From DAOUAT01 sp964551735 (GTDB lineage Bacteria; Chloroflexota; Anaerolineae; CG2-30-64-16), in the NCBI GenBank assembly GCA_964551735.1, contig CAZKEF010000001.1, positions 186,001-250,000 on the forward strand: a DNA stretch of 64,000 nucleotides. The letters run 5' to 3'. This document shows positions 45,701-54,300 of this stretch, piece after piece. The position numbers and the translations under genes were made by a program. The notes beneath the pieces were generated by a model. It worked only from the letters and a program-made list of their open reading frames with translations. It ran no database searches and was not told where the DNA came from. Every line of letters begins with the position of its first letter. Within the stretch, counting starts at the first letter, position 1.

Positions 45701-47177
45701 CGAAGCGCAGTACTTGTACGATGCTGCTGGCCAGCGGGTCAAGAAGTGGGTGCGCAACCAGCAGGGCGACCTCGACACGACGGTCTACGTGGGCGGCCTG
45801 TTCGAGCACCAGCGCTGGCAGCGCGCCGCGGGGTCCGGCGAGAACACTCTCCTGCACGTGATGGACAACCAGAGCCGGATCGCGATCGTGCGCGACGGCC
45901 CGCGCCACCCCGACGATCAGGGGGTGAGAGTCGCGTATCACCTGGGCGATTACTTGGGCAGCAGCAACGTCGTGATCGGCGGCGACGCCGCGACCGCGAC
46001 CAGCTTCGTCAGCCGTGAAGAGTACTACCCCTACGGTGAGTCAAGCTTCGGCAGTTTCGGCAAGAAACGCTATCGGTTTGCCGGCAAGGAACGCGACCAG
46101 GAGAGTGGTTTGTACTACCATGGTGCGCGCTACTATGCATCCTGGTTGGCGCGCTGGATCAGTGCGGATCAAATGCCCCAAGCTCTGCACGTCAGCCAAT
46201 ACTTATATGGCTCCGATAATCCACTCTCATTCGTGGATCCAGACGGCAATCAAGACGAGAATGCGACGAGTCCGGCTGGAGCCAGCGATCGCCCAACCAA
46301 TAAACAACGAGTACACAATGCGCGCACGGAATTTCTAAGGGGGGTTGCTTCCGGGCTTGGAGATGCTGGGTTAGAGCAACTGAAAAGTATGGCATTGCCC
46401 TTTGGTCTTTCGGACTTCGTTTGCGAACTCGCCTCTATCGAGATCCCGAAGTTGGGCGACTATGACAGGGAAGACCGCGGGGAAACAAGCTGGAATCCAA
46501 TGGAGCAGATGCTGAATGAGTTTCACGTTTCCGACCAGTTCGCTGAGAGGGGCTTGGACCTGCTGCGTGCGGGTGAGGACGAGAAAGCCTATAAGGCTTT
46601 TGGCAACAGCGGGTACTGGTATGGCAAATTCCTGCTCAGTGCCGTCAATTTCGCATCTCTGGTTGGCGGCCTGGCCAAAATGGGCGTTAAGTTGGGCGGC
46701 AAGGGCCTGACGGCTGGACTAGAGAAGATCGGCAAGGCAAAACCCGTGCTGGTGAGTGGACGGTCCCTGACCTGGGTCGATGGCCTCAGAAGGTTCTTCA
46801 TTCAAGATACAGCCAGGCATCCCGGTGTCGGTCGGTCTTGGGGCGGCAGACTGCTGAAACGAATCCCGATCCTGAAAGATATAACGTGGGAGCAGGGACA
46901 CATACTGATCCAGAGAAAGCATTTCAGGATCGGCGGGCCGAGTCAGATTTTCGACACGAACGCTAATGCAAACCGGGGATTGGCGCGCCTGGGAAACGCT
47001 GGTTGGAATCTGTTGCCGTTGCCCAAGGGGCTTAACAGGTTGGCCGGGCAGAACAACCTCATGGGCAAGGCGTTGACCGCACTTATCGCGGGCGCTACTT
47101 ACGCAGGGATAGGCACGTGGAGCTATTACATGATTGCGAAGCCTGCAATGGACGCGTGGCAAAGTCTATCAAACTGA
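39762..47177 (+). CDS. Tc toxin fused TcB-TcC protein (SpvB / FG-GAP / RHS cocoon with C-terminal effector)
   Basis: The 2471-residue protein has the order of a TcB-TcC fusion. An SpvB domain opens it (ISLPEGGGALHGLGEKFSPD, GPFGLGWSLSIPGVSR). Five FG-GAP-like calcium loops follow at residues about 365-600 (DLTGDGLPDI, DADGDGRIEL, DLDGDGVTDA, DMTGDGLQDI, DVDGDGLADL). TcB middle domains lie near 660-800 (FLDFTGGVKPHLMDEMDNHL; YHEGYWDGAEREFRGFG). RHS repeats fill about 1150-2150 and end in the RHS core LYYHGARYYASWLARWISAD and NPLSFVDPDGN near 2158. The cocoon encloses the released effector, residues about 2160-2471. The ATG at 39762 has GAGGAAGG before it. No signal peptide, as usual for Tc toxins. 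The TcA partner is encoded 1.2 kb downstream. Confidence 0.92.
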   Translation: MSNKSGASEQIISLPEGGGALHGLGEKFSPDLYTGTGNFSVPVSLPAGRNGFQPQLNLVYSTGNGNGPFGLGWSLSIPGVSRKASQGVPRYRDYDPGEEPDVFVLSGAEDLVPMGDIVGDGASDVTRYRPRTEGLFARIEHHHNEADDFWEVRSKDGLVSVYGTPGTRGGADPAAIARDGAHKFAWKLTETRDPFGNRIAYTYAADAGQVGPHAWQQPLLSRIDYAEYSEAGNTRYLISVSFDYGGESAARPDPLSDYRAGFEIRTTRRCASIKVETHFDQVRAVREYRFTYDNTALNGVSLLRQIDVIGYDDEGHAYDGSDPQYELQLPPLTFDYTRFEPGKQRFTAVSGAQLPAQSLAAPTLELADLTGDGLPDILEMNGAVRYWRNLGDGRFDLPRPMRDAPAVQLADPGVQMLDADGDGRIELMVTAGPLAGYYPLNADGTWDARSYRPYRYAPSFDLENPEVRLLDLDGDGVTDALRTGTGLECFFNDPHDGWDPARARPVARRALAEFPDVAFSDPRVKLGDMTGDGLQDIVLLHNGRVDYWPNLGHGNWGRRVTMTGCPHFDDPGYSLGYDPKRVLLGDVDGDGLADLVYVANHKVTLWINRSGNGWSNPIEIRGTPSVTDMDAVRLVDLLGSGIGGVLWSADASGNGRPHMHFLDFTGGVKPHLMDEMDNHLGATTRVEYAPSTRFSTADREARRPWRTTLPFPVQVVAAVEVIDHLSHGKLTTEYRYHEGYWDGAEREFRGFGMVEQLDTETFERYNADGLHGGETPFDPVDGARQQFFAPPTLTRTWFHQGPVGPARGDWLNDLDLSDSYWPGDPGVFDPWGPVNQFLVQALAGARPDQRRARRDALRALRGSMLRTEFYALDRYANQDRIDPLLDRPYTVTESQHGLAEIEPPDAGQARLHIFFAHTLVQRITQWERGNDPMTQCTFTSYLDEAGQFDAFGRPRTQMKIACPRGWHAAEDRPTKEYLATRTCTDYAERNDALFMVDRVKRVTTYGYRQADTVGKTLAELVAAASGDPMLKCIGQTANYYDGFDPDTAPTAYGQLGNYGALTLAETLAFDEEILTAAYGSQRPPYFATGAITWPAEYPAGFRTWMTGLPGRAGYVRRDHATLAHYQTGYYTVARSRYDVQDNPAAGRGLVVAQYDPLGHATTITYDHQLLPKTVRDPVALETTADYNYRVMQPSLVTDPNGNHTAVRYSPAGLPLSIAVVGKQGGCEGDRRREAAAGATPLDYPSQYFQYDMRAYLVTEALPPEQRDPVYVRSLTRQEHFWDIVNTANAARRAAGQADLTQSEIDALFPANEIETHPERFIETRQYSDGFGRALQGRTQGETQRFGDAVFGNGLVPAGQGDAHDRDAVTAVENTSVTAPNVIVSGWQSYDNKGRTVEKYEPYFDTGWDYDPPASPQGIKVTMFYDPLGQVVRTLSPDGSEQRVIYGVPGSIAQPDLDHADAAGQIVYEPTPWEAYTYDPNDLAPLSHAPDGTPLAGRAPASHHYTPSNVIVDALGRPMRAVQRLSQTQEAVTRSEYDLLGNMVKSVDALSRNAFVYVFDLGKRELSVTSIDAGQRLIVYDAAGNAIESRDSKGSLLLHSYDALNRPAALWARNATGRPVTLREQLAYGDGGDPNQLAADRQANRLLNRLGELASHHDEAGTLTLERYDFKGNLLNQMRQVVADAALVSGQVFEMDWDHPPVLDAAEYGSGTTYDALNRVVSGTQTVKVGSTVTTSKTLKPHYNRGGALESVSLDGVAYVMRIAYNARGQRTLVAYGNGMLTRYAYDPRTFRLARLRTEGYTASGMQYLPTGTVRQDFAYEYDLAGNIAALHDRTPACGLPAQPDRLDRLFTYDPFYRLLTAGGREINTVPPSSPWSDPARGGGVAQARTYLETYTYDLAGNMLKLVHTAGSLGSFTRTFTVRADSNRLTRIAVGTTNYDYVYDVNGNLLQETTSRNFQWDDSDSLARFTVQATVAGPASIEAQYLYDAAGQRVKKWVRNQQGDLDTTVYVGGLFEHQRWQRAAGSGENTLLHVMDNQSRIAIVRDGPRHPDDQGVRVAYHLGDYLGSSNVVIGGDAATATSFVSREEYYPYGESSFGSFGKKRYRFAGKERDQESGLYYHGARYYASWLARWISADQMPQALHVSQYLYGSDNPLSFVDPDGNQDENATSPAGASDRPTNKQRVHNARTEFLRGVASGLGDAGLEQLKSMALPFGLSDFVCELASIEIPKLGDYDREDRGETSWNPMEQMLNEFHVSDQFAERGLDLLRAGEDEKAYKAFGNSGYWYGKFLLSAVNFASLVGGLAKMGVKLGGKGLTAGLEKIGKAKPVLVSGRSLTWVDGLRRFFIQDTARHPGVGRSWGGRLLKRIPILKDITWEQGHILIQRKHFRIGGPSQIFDTNANANRGLARLGNAGWNLLPLPKGLNRLAGQNNLMGKALTALIAGATYAGIGTWSYYMIAKPAMDAWQSLSN
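46240..47174 (+). other. Variable C-terminal effector region of the TcB-TcC fusion
   Basis: About 310 residues after the RHS core. Base composition drops in GC compared with the cocoon part. A helical N-terminal part with hydrophobic stretches (SAVNFASLVGGLAKMGVKLG) is followed by WEQGHILIQRKHFRIGG and ARLGNAGWNLLPLPKGLN, which recalls His-Me-finger nuclease toxins at the tips of RHS proteins. A hydrophobic C-terminal helix (ALIAGATYAGIGTWSYYMI) ends the chain. The activity is unproven; nuclease is the best guess. Confidence 0.55.
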
Positions 47178-47255
47178 ACCCAGCTCGTAAGGGCGGTTAA
47201 GGCGGCAAGGGCCTTAGCAGTACCTCCCCGATATCACAACCTGCAAACTGACTTA

Positions 47256-48202
47256 GAGTCTATCCGAAAACTGGTAGGACTTGAATGAGTAGGCGCACTC
47301 CGTTATAAGTGGGTTAGCGAAAACTCACAAACAGCGGAGGTGCGCCATGCCCAAGCAGTCTATCACAAAACCGGCCGCCGTGAACTACTTCACGGTGCCG
47401 CGGCGCCTGTGGCGTCTCGTCAAGAAGCATCTGCCGCCGGAGCCGCCGCCCGGTCCTGCGGGTGGGCGCCGGCGGATCGGTAACCGTGCCGTGCTGAACG
47501 GCATCTGGTACATCTTGTGGACGGGCTGTCAATGGAAGGCCGTCCATCGTGATTGGTTTGAGGTTTCCAGCAGTGTCCTACATGAGCGCTTCCAGACCTG
47601 GCAAGAACTGGGCATCTGGGACAAGGTCTTTCAGGCCCTGGTCAAGTTCTATCGCCGTGCGCGCCGGATTCTGTGGCGCTGGCAGGCCGTGGACAGTCGG
47701 TCGTGTGCGGCACCACTGGGCGGCGAGGAAACCGGCAAAAACCCGACCGATCGCGCCCAATTGGGCGCCAAAATCCACCTTTTGGTCGATCAACGGGGGG
47801 CGCCGTTGGCGATCGACATCAGTGGCGCCAATCAACACGACAAGTGGTCGGTCAAAAAGCTGGTGTTGCATGTTGCCGTGCAGCGCCCCGGTTCAGAACA
47901 GCATTTCTGTGGTGACAAGGGCTACGACTTTGACGACGTGCGCCAGATCGTCGACCAAGCCGGTTATGTGGCGCATATCAAGCGGAAACGCAAACGCGGC
48001 CAGCCCGCCTCCGAGTCATGCCCGGCGCCCGGCGAAACCCAGTACCCGGCGCGGCGCTGGGTGGTCGAACGCACTTTGGGCTGGTTGGCGAAGCGGCGCA
48101 GTGTGCGCACGCGCTGGTGCAAAAAATCCACCAACTGGTTGGCTTTCGTCCAGTTCGCTTGTGCCAGCATCCTATGCGACATGGCAGTTTTCGGATAGGT
48201 TC
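47256..48202 (+). mobile_element. IS5-family insertion sequence, 947 bp, complete
   Basis: The ends carry inverted repeats: GAGTCTATCCGAAAACTG at the left (47256-47273) and the complement of GAACCTATCCGAAAACTG at the right (48185-48202), 16 of 18 matching. The flanks show TTA at 47253-47255 and again at 48203-48205, a 3-bp target duplication. One transposase frame fills the element. It lies in the gap between tcBC and tcA and disrupts no gene, though it separates them transcriptionally. Confidence 0.85.
47347..48198 (+). CDS. IS5-family DDE transposase
   Basis: The 283-residue transposase has an N-terminal helical part (LNGIWYILWTGCQWKAVHRD), first Asp in WQAVDSRS, second in CGDKGYDFDDV, and the Glu in RRWVVERTLGWL. 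It is a single uninterrupted frame, so it may be active. The ATG at 47347 follows GGAGG by 4 bases. The stop falls inside the right inverted repeat. Confidence 0.9.
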   Translation: MPKQSITKPAAVNYFTVPRRLWRLVKKHLPPEPPPGPAGGRRRIGNRAVLNGIWYILWTGCQWKAVHRDWFEVSSSVLHERFQTWQELGIWDKVFQALVKFYRRARRILWRWQAVDSRSCAAPLGGEETGKNPTDRAQLGAKIHLLVDQRGAPLAIDISGANQHDKWSVKKLVLHVAVQRPGSEQHFCGDKGYDFDDVRQIVDQAGYVAHIKRKRKRGQPASESCPAPGETQYPARRWVVERTLGWLAKRRSVRTRWCKKSTNWLAFVQFACASILCDMAVFG

Positions 48203-48252
48203 TTAGGTGATATCAACTCACCCAACTGCGCACGAAGTTGAAGGAGGACACC

Positions 48253-48375
48253 GTGTACCCAAGCGCAGGATTTAGCATGACCTGTCCCGCCGTCGGCGAC
48301 GCCATCTACCAACCTCAGCCTGCCGCCAGTCCCTGTCCGGTCAAGATGACAGGCGGGGCGCCTGGCACACGTTAA
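48253..48375 (+). CDS. Small 40-residue protein resembling the TcA N-terminus
   Basis: A GTG at 48253 follows AAGGAGG closely (5 bases), a better ribosome site than many genes here. The 40 residues (GFSMTCPAVGDAIYQPQPAA, then VKMTGGAPGT) align with the first part of TcA (VECSISSPAANAVYNPPPAG, then VTVTGTASAT): shared A-(I/V)-Y-x-P-x-P-A and V-x-x-T-G-x-A. It ends 24 bases before tcA. It may be a translated leader, a small accessory protein, or the stub of a duplicated 5' end. Confidence 0.5.
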   Translation: MYPSAGFSMTCPAVGDAIYQPQPAASPCPVKMTGGAPGTR

Positions 48376-48399
48376 TCGGCTCAGAAAGGAGACACAGCT

Positions 48400-51300
48400 A
48401 TGGCCGGAATTCCTGATTTTGACCTCTCTGTCGAATGTAGCATCAGCTCTCCTGCCGCAAACGCGGTCTACAATCCGCCGCCTGCCGGCATGAGCGTCAC
48501 GGTGACGGGCACAGCCTCTGCCACCAAGACGACGTGGGATGACAGCACAGACCCACCGGCCCCCGACATCGATGCGATTTCGGTGGGATCGGTCTCTGTC
48601 AACTTCGGCGACGGCACGGGGGCGCATGTCGCGGCCCTAACATTAGTGACTGGCGGCAGCTATACCTGGTCCTACAGGCACACTCTGATCGCAACCGGCA
48701 ACCTGACCATCACCGTCATCGCAACCGCCTCATCCGGGGGCCGGACGGTCACGGATACCGTCACGCGGGCGATCATCAGCAACGACATCACAGCTCCCAC
48801 GTTCCAGATCACGTTCCCCACGAACGGCTATCAACATCCTGTGGGGCAACCGTTGACGGTCCGGGGCTCGGCCAGCGACCCTCAGACCGGGGTTGCCAGC
48901 CTGACGTGGAAGCTGGATCAAGGCGCCCCCCAACCAGTGACGTCGCAGGCAGACTGGGCGAACTGGTCTTTCGTGGTGCCCAAGGAATCGCTCGCTTCCG
49001 GGCTGCATCGCCTGGTGATCACGCTGAAGGATACGCAAGGCAATAGCAGCAACCCTGGCATGGCGGATGCCATCATCGACTTCGAGGTGCCCCAGGTCTA
49101 TCGTCCGCAGGTGGCGAATGACCTGGTGAGCATGCGCGCGTACCTTGAGGATCTGCTGGCGTTCGGCCGCAACCACGTGATCGACGGCCCGACAGGCTCC
49201 GGCGTCCAGGTTGACAATGCCAAGCTGGCGTCATTTTTCTACCAGCCTTTCGGGCAGCTGGCCAATGCCCTCCAGACCGTGGGCCTGGAACCGGTGAACC
49301 AGCTTCGCGCGGCGATCGAGATCCTGCGCCGGTACACGAGTGACACGAACGCCGCGATCGGGGGCGCGCCCTCGACCGCCCAACTGATTGCCTGGTGGCC
49401 CTTCGACGAAGGCACCGGTATAACGGCGCACGACGCTTCGGGCAGCGGGTATAACGGCACCCTGAGCGCCGGCAGCATGTGGGCCCAGGGCCGCGCCGGC
49501 AGCACGCTTTCGTTTAACGGCACGAGCCAGGTCGTGAACTGGCCGAGCAACGCAATACCGGGCAGCCTGACCAACAACTTCACCATCGCATTCTGGGCGA
49601 GACCCGATCCGGCAAAGGAGATCGCCACCGGCCAGACGGATGCCCAGTCGGGGACTGGGGGAAAGGTCGTCCAGCGCTACGCCTGGGGACCCAGGCAGGG
49701 CAAGACCGCCTGGGGGGACAACCATTCGGGCGTCGGCATCTCGTTGGGCGCCAACGGCATCGCGGTTACCGACTGCATGGACCCGACGACCCATTGGCCG
49801 TCCCTGCTCGTGTACTACCCACCCACTACGTCTCCATCGCCGTTTTCGACGTGGGTCCATGTGGCGGTCGTCTATAGCAGCAAGAGGCCCAAGCTGTACA
49901 TCAACGGCCGGTGGGTCAAGGACGGTCAGCAAAGTCCTAAGACTGTTCATGCCCAGCCCGAAGCGATCGGGGGCATCAGCCAAAACTATTACGCGGGGCT
50001 GCTCGACGAAGTGCGCGTTTTCAACAGCGCGCTCTCGGCCGCGGAGATCGCCCTGCTTGCGTCGGTCCGCGTGCCGTCCGGGGCGGTAAGCAGCGCCGCG
50101 CCGACCGAGGCCGGCTACTGCCAGGCCGCGTACGAAGCGATCCTCGGCCGGATCGGCACCTCCTACGAAGAGATCCGGCTGGCGCGCGGGGCCCCGGTCG
50201 AGGTGCGCGACGCGCTGGCTAAACGGCTTGGCATCGGGCTCGCCCCGGCAGGCGACTGGTTGAGCCAGCTGTGCCTGGAACCTGAAACGATTACCGAGAG
50301 CGGCCTCGAGGGTCTCTTTGGCGTGCCCGACACGCACCGGGATCCCCTGACGCCCGGGGCCAGTCCGCTGTTTAACTACTGGCAACGCGAGGACCTGCAC
50401 CAGTCCTGGGCAAACGAAGACACCGAGTTGTTCTCGGCCGACGGCGCGCAACAACCGGTCATCGATCCGGACATCGTGACGCTGGCCGACCTGCGGCTGG
50501 CCCAGGCGGGCAACCCGGCCTATGATCTGTGGAAGTGGCGACGGGAGACCTGGCTGACCACCGAGCTCGGGGTTCTGCAGAGCATGTGCAATCCAGACCT
50601 CGAAGCGGAGGCGAAGCTGGACGAGTTGATGCAGTATGCGCTCGGCCATACCCTGGCCGAGTTCGACGAGCTTGTGCAGGATGACGGCTCCGGCACGGCC
50701 ATCGGTGAGGATCTGCAGGGCTGGCGGCTCGATATGCCCGCGTTTCGACGGCTGGCCCGGCTGCGCACCCTGACCGAGAGCGGCGGCGCGTTGTCGAATG
50801 CCGAATGGCAGGACGCCTACGCGATCTTGCTCCAGGCGAGGAAACGCGGCCAGTTCGCGGCATGGCGCGACGCCGAGAAAGCTGCGGGCATCACGCTGTC
50901 GCCCATCTACTTCACGCTGACCGGCGACCTGCCGCTGCTGCCGGCCTGGCGGGCCACGTACCGGCAGCGGCTGGCCTGGCGGGATCGCCTGCAGAGCCGG
51001 ATCGATCAGGAGAGCAGCCTGCGGGACGCGCACGCGGCCGCGCTGGCCGCGACGGACCAGCTGGCGCTGCCCATGCTGCGCGACGCGCTGGTGGCCCCCT
51101 GGGCCAACCGGTTGAAGCTGGCGCCCTCCGAAGCGGCCGAGTTCCTGACCGCGCGGCTGCTCACAGACCTCAAGGCCGCCGGCACCCAACAGACCACCCG
51201 CCTGCTGCAGGCGATCGAGACCCTGCAGAACCTCGTATTCACGCTGCGCGCCGGGCAGATGGCGCCGGGGCATCCGGCCGGGGCCTGGACGCTGGCCTAC

Positions 51301-54300
51301 AAGAACAGCGCGAACGCCACAGTCACCGTGGAGCCCGACCATTTCGCCGGCGAATGGCAGTGGATGGGCAGCTACGATGCCTGGCGCGGGGTCATGCTGG
51401 TCTTCTTCTTCCCCGAAAACCTCCTCATGCCCACCCTGAGGCCGCTATCCGCGCAATCGCAGGCGTTCCAGGAGTTCCTGGCCACTGTGCGCGCCAGGTC
51501 TCGCCTGTCGCGGCAGGACGCCCGCGCTGCGGTGGAGGCGTATCAGCGCAAAGTGCGCGGGCTCGTGGTGCACCTGCCGATGGACGAGGGCAGCGGCACG
51601 ACGGCGAGGGACGTGTCACAGAACGGCAACGCGGCGGCCCTCACCAACGGCGCGGCCTGGGGGACAGGCGATCTGGCGGGATCGATCACCGTGTCCGGCG
51701 CCGCGTATCTCCAGATCGTTCATGACAATCTGACGCTGAAGCTGGGCGCCAGCGATGCCGATTTCAGCGTCTCCTTCTCCTTCTACCTGCGTGCGGGCTT
51801 CAACCACCAGTGGCGCATGGTGATGCACAAGGGCATGGACAGCAACACCCCCGCAAACAACGAGCGAACGTTTGCCATCTTCATGAACGCGGAGGACAAC
51901 CGCCTGTACTATCGGATCAGCACGGCATCCTCTCGTGATGAGGGCGGCTCGAGCAATGCCGAGATCGCGGTGAACTCCTGGACGGTTGTCGAGTATCGCA
52001 AGGTGGGGCGGAAGCTGCAGCTGTATCTGAACGGGGTGCTCGATTCTGAGGCGGCGCTCAACGGCGCGGCGCGCGAGAATACGGGCGCCATCCGTATCGG
52101 CTATGACGGCACTACGACCGCCGCGTCGTTCGCCATCAAGAACTTCCAGGTGTACAACTATGGCGCGCCGAGCGCCCAGGTCAGCTTCAGCGATTCCCAC
52201 ACGGACGCCGGGCTCGCTGCCCTGCAGACGCAGAGCAAAAACATCATCCAACCCTACATCAATGCCGGCAGGCCCATTCCCCAGCACCTGCGCGAGCTGT
52301 TCTACCTGGCGCCGATGGAGGCCGCGCTCCGGCTGCAGCAGTCCCGCGAGTTCCTGGCGGCCCGGGACTGGTACGAGACGGTCTATGCCTATCGGTTCCC
52401 GGATGCCGGCCGCAAGATCTACTACGGCCTGGCGATCGAGCAGAACCAGGGCGGGCTGCCTCAACGCACGGTGCACTGGCTGCTCGACGAGCTCAACCCG
52501 CACACGATCGCCGGGCTGCGCACGAACGCCAACCCTTACACGCGCTTCACCCTGATGAGCCTGGCGCGCTGCTTCATCGAGCAGGCGGATGCCGAGTTCA
52601 CGGCGGACACGGGGCCATCGCTCGCCCGCGCCCGGGATCTCTATCTCAGCGCCCGCGGCCTGCTGCTCCTGCCCGACTTCGACCCACCGGCGGCGCTGAC
52701 GCTGGACAACGTGCCGCTGCCCAATCCGATCCTGGAAGCGCTGCGCGCACACGCCGAGATCCAGCTCCTCAAGCTGCGCCAGGGCCGCAACATCGCGGGG
52801 ATGAAACGCCAGGTCGAGCTGCCCGCCTCGCAGCCTGCCACCTCCGGCCTGCCGCAGATCGGCGCGGGCGGCCAGCTGATCATCCCGGGCGCGACGGCCC
52901 GGCTCCTGCCGACCCCTTACCACTTCCGCGTGCTCCTGGAGCGCTGCAAGCAGCTCACCGGGATCGCGCAGCAGATGGAAGCGGCTTTCCTGGCCGCGAT
53001 GGAGAAACGCGACCGCGAGAACTACGACCTGCTGCAGGCCGGCTATGGCTTGCAGCTGGCCCAGGCCGGCGTCGAGCTGCAGAACCGGCGCAAGACCGAG
53101 GCCACGCAAAGCACCGCGCTGGCCGCGCTGCAGCGCGACCGGGCCAAGATCCAGCAGGAACGGTACCAGGAATGGATCGCGGCCGGGTTGAATGACTGGG
53201 AGCAGGTGATGATGGGGGCTTACGCAACTGCGGGCGTAGCAAAAGTTCTTGCCGTAGGGTTCAACACGTATGGTCAGATTGCAGCAAATCCCGTCGGCGC
53301 GGCCGGAGCGCCCTTCTACAAACTTGGCGCCATAGCATCATCGGTCGCTATCGCCGCCGAAACTACGGCACAGATCGCCTCAATCTGGGCGAGTCAAGAA
53401 CGCCGGGTGCAGGAGTGGGAGCTGCAGAAAAGCCTGGCCGACCAGGACTGGCGGATCGGCGAACAATCACGCACCATCGCCCTGCAGCACGAACAGGTGG
53501 TCCAGCAGGAAGGGGAGATCGCCCGCATCCAGGCCAACCAGGCCCAGGCCGTGGCCAACTTCCTGGCGCGCAAGTTCACCAACGCGGAGCTGTACGAATG
53601 GATGAGCCGGGTGCTGGGCGAAGTCTACAGTTACTTCCTGCAGCTGGCCACCAGCACGGCGCAGCTGGCGCAAAACCAGCTCGCGTTCGAGCGCCAGGAA
53701 CCCGCGCTCAGGTTTATCCTGGCGGACTACTGGCAGGCGCCGTCGAACGACGGCGCGAGCGGCCAGAACGCGGCCGACCGCCAGGGCCTGACCGGTTCAG
53801 CGCGGCTGCTGCAGGACATCACCAAGCTGGACCAGTACGCCTTCGAGACAGATAAGCGCAAGCTGAACCTGTCGCAGACCTTCTCGCTGGCGCAGATCGC
53901 GCCGTACGAGTTCGCGCGCTTCCGCCAGAGCGGCGCCCTGCCTTTCGCTACGCCCATGTCGCTGTTCGACCAATGCTTCCCGGGCCACTATCTGCGCCTG
54001 ATCAAGCGCGTACGCGTGTCGGTCGTCGCGCTCATCCCGCCCGTGCAGGGGATTCGCGCCACGCTCATCAACGCGGGCACATCGTGGGTCGTGCCCGGCG
54101 GCGGCGTGTTCCAACCGGTTTGGATTCAGCGCGCGCCGGAGATCGTCGCGCTTACCTCGCCCACCAACGCCAGCGGGGTCTTCGAGCTGGACACCCAATC
54201 GGAGATGCTGATGCCGTTCGAGGCGATGGGCGTTGATACCTCGTGGGAGTTCCAGATGCCCCGGGCCGCCAACCCCTTCGATTTCAACACGATCGCCGAC

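Noticed and set aside
39762..47177. Interpretation as a contact-dependent or type VI RHS toxin with immunity gene
   Set aside because: SpvB, FG-GAP and TcB middle domains at the front, no PAAR or signal peptide, and a TcA partner downstream fit a Tc toxin better. No immunity-like gene follows the tip.
49231..53109. Long minus-strand open frames inside tcA (703 and 497 residues)
   Set aside because: Antisense to a well-supported Tc toxin gene, rich in Arg/Gln/Gly, no motif and no ribosome site.
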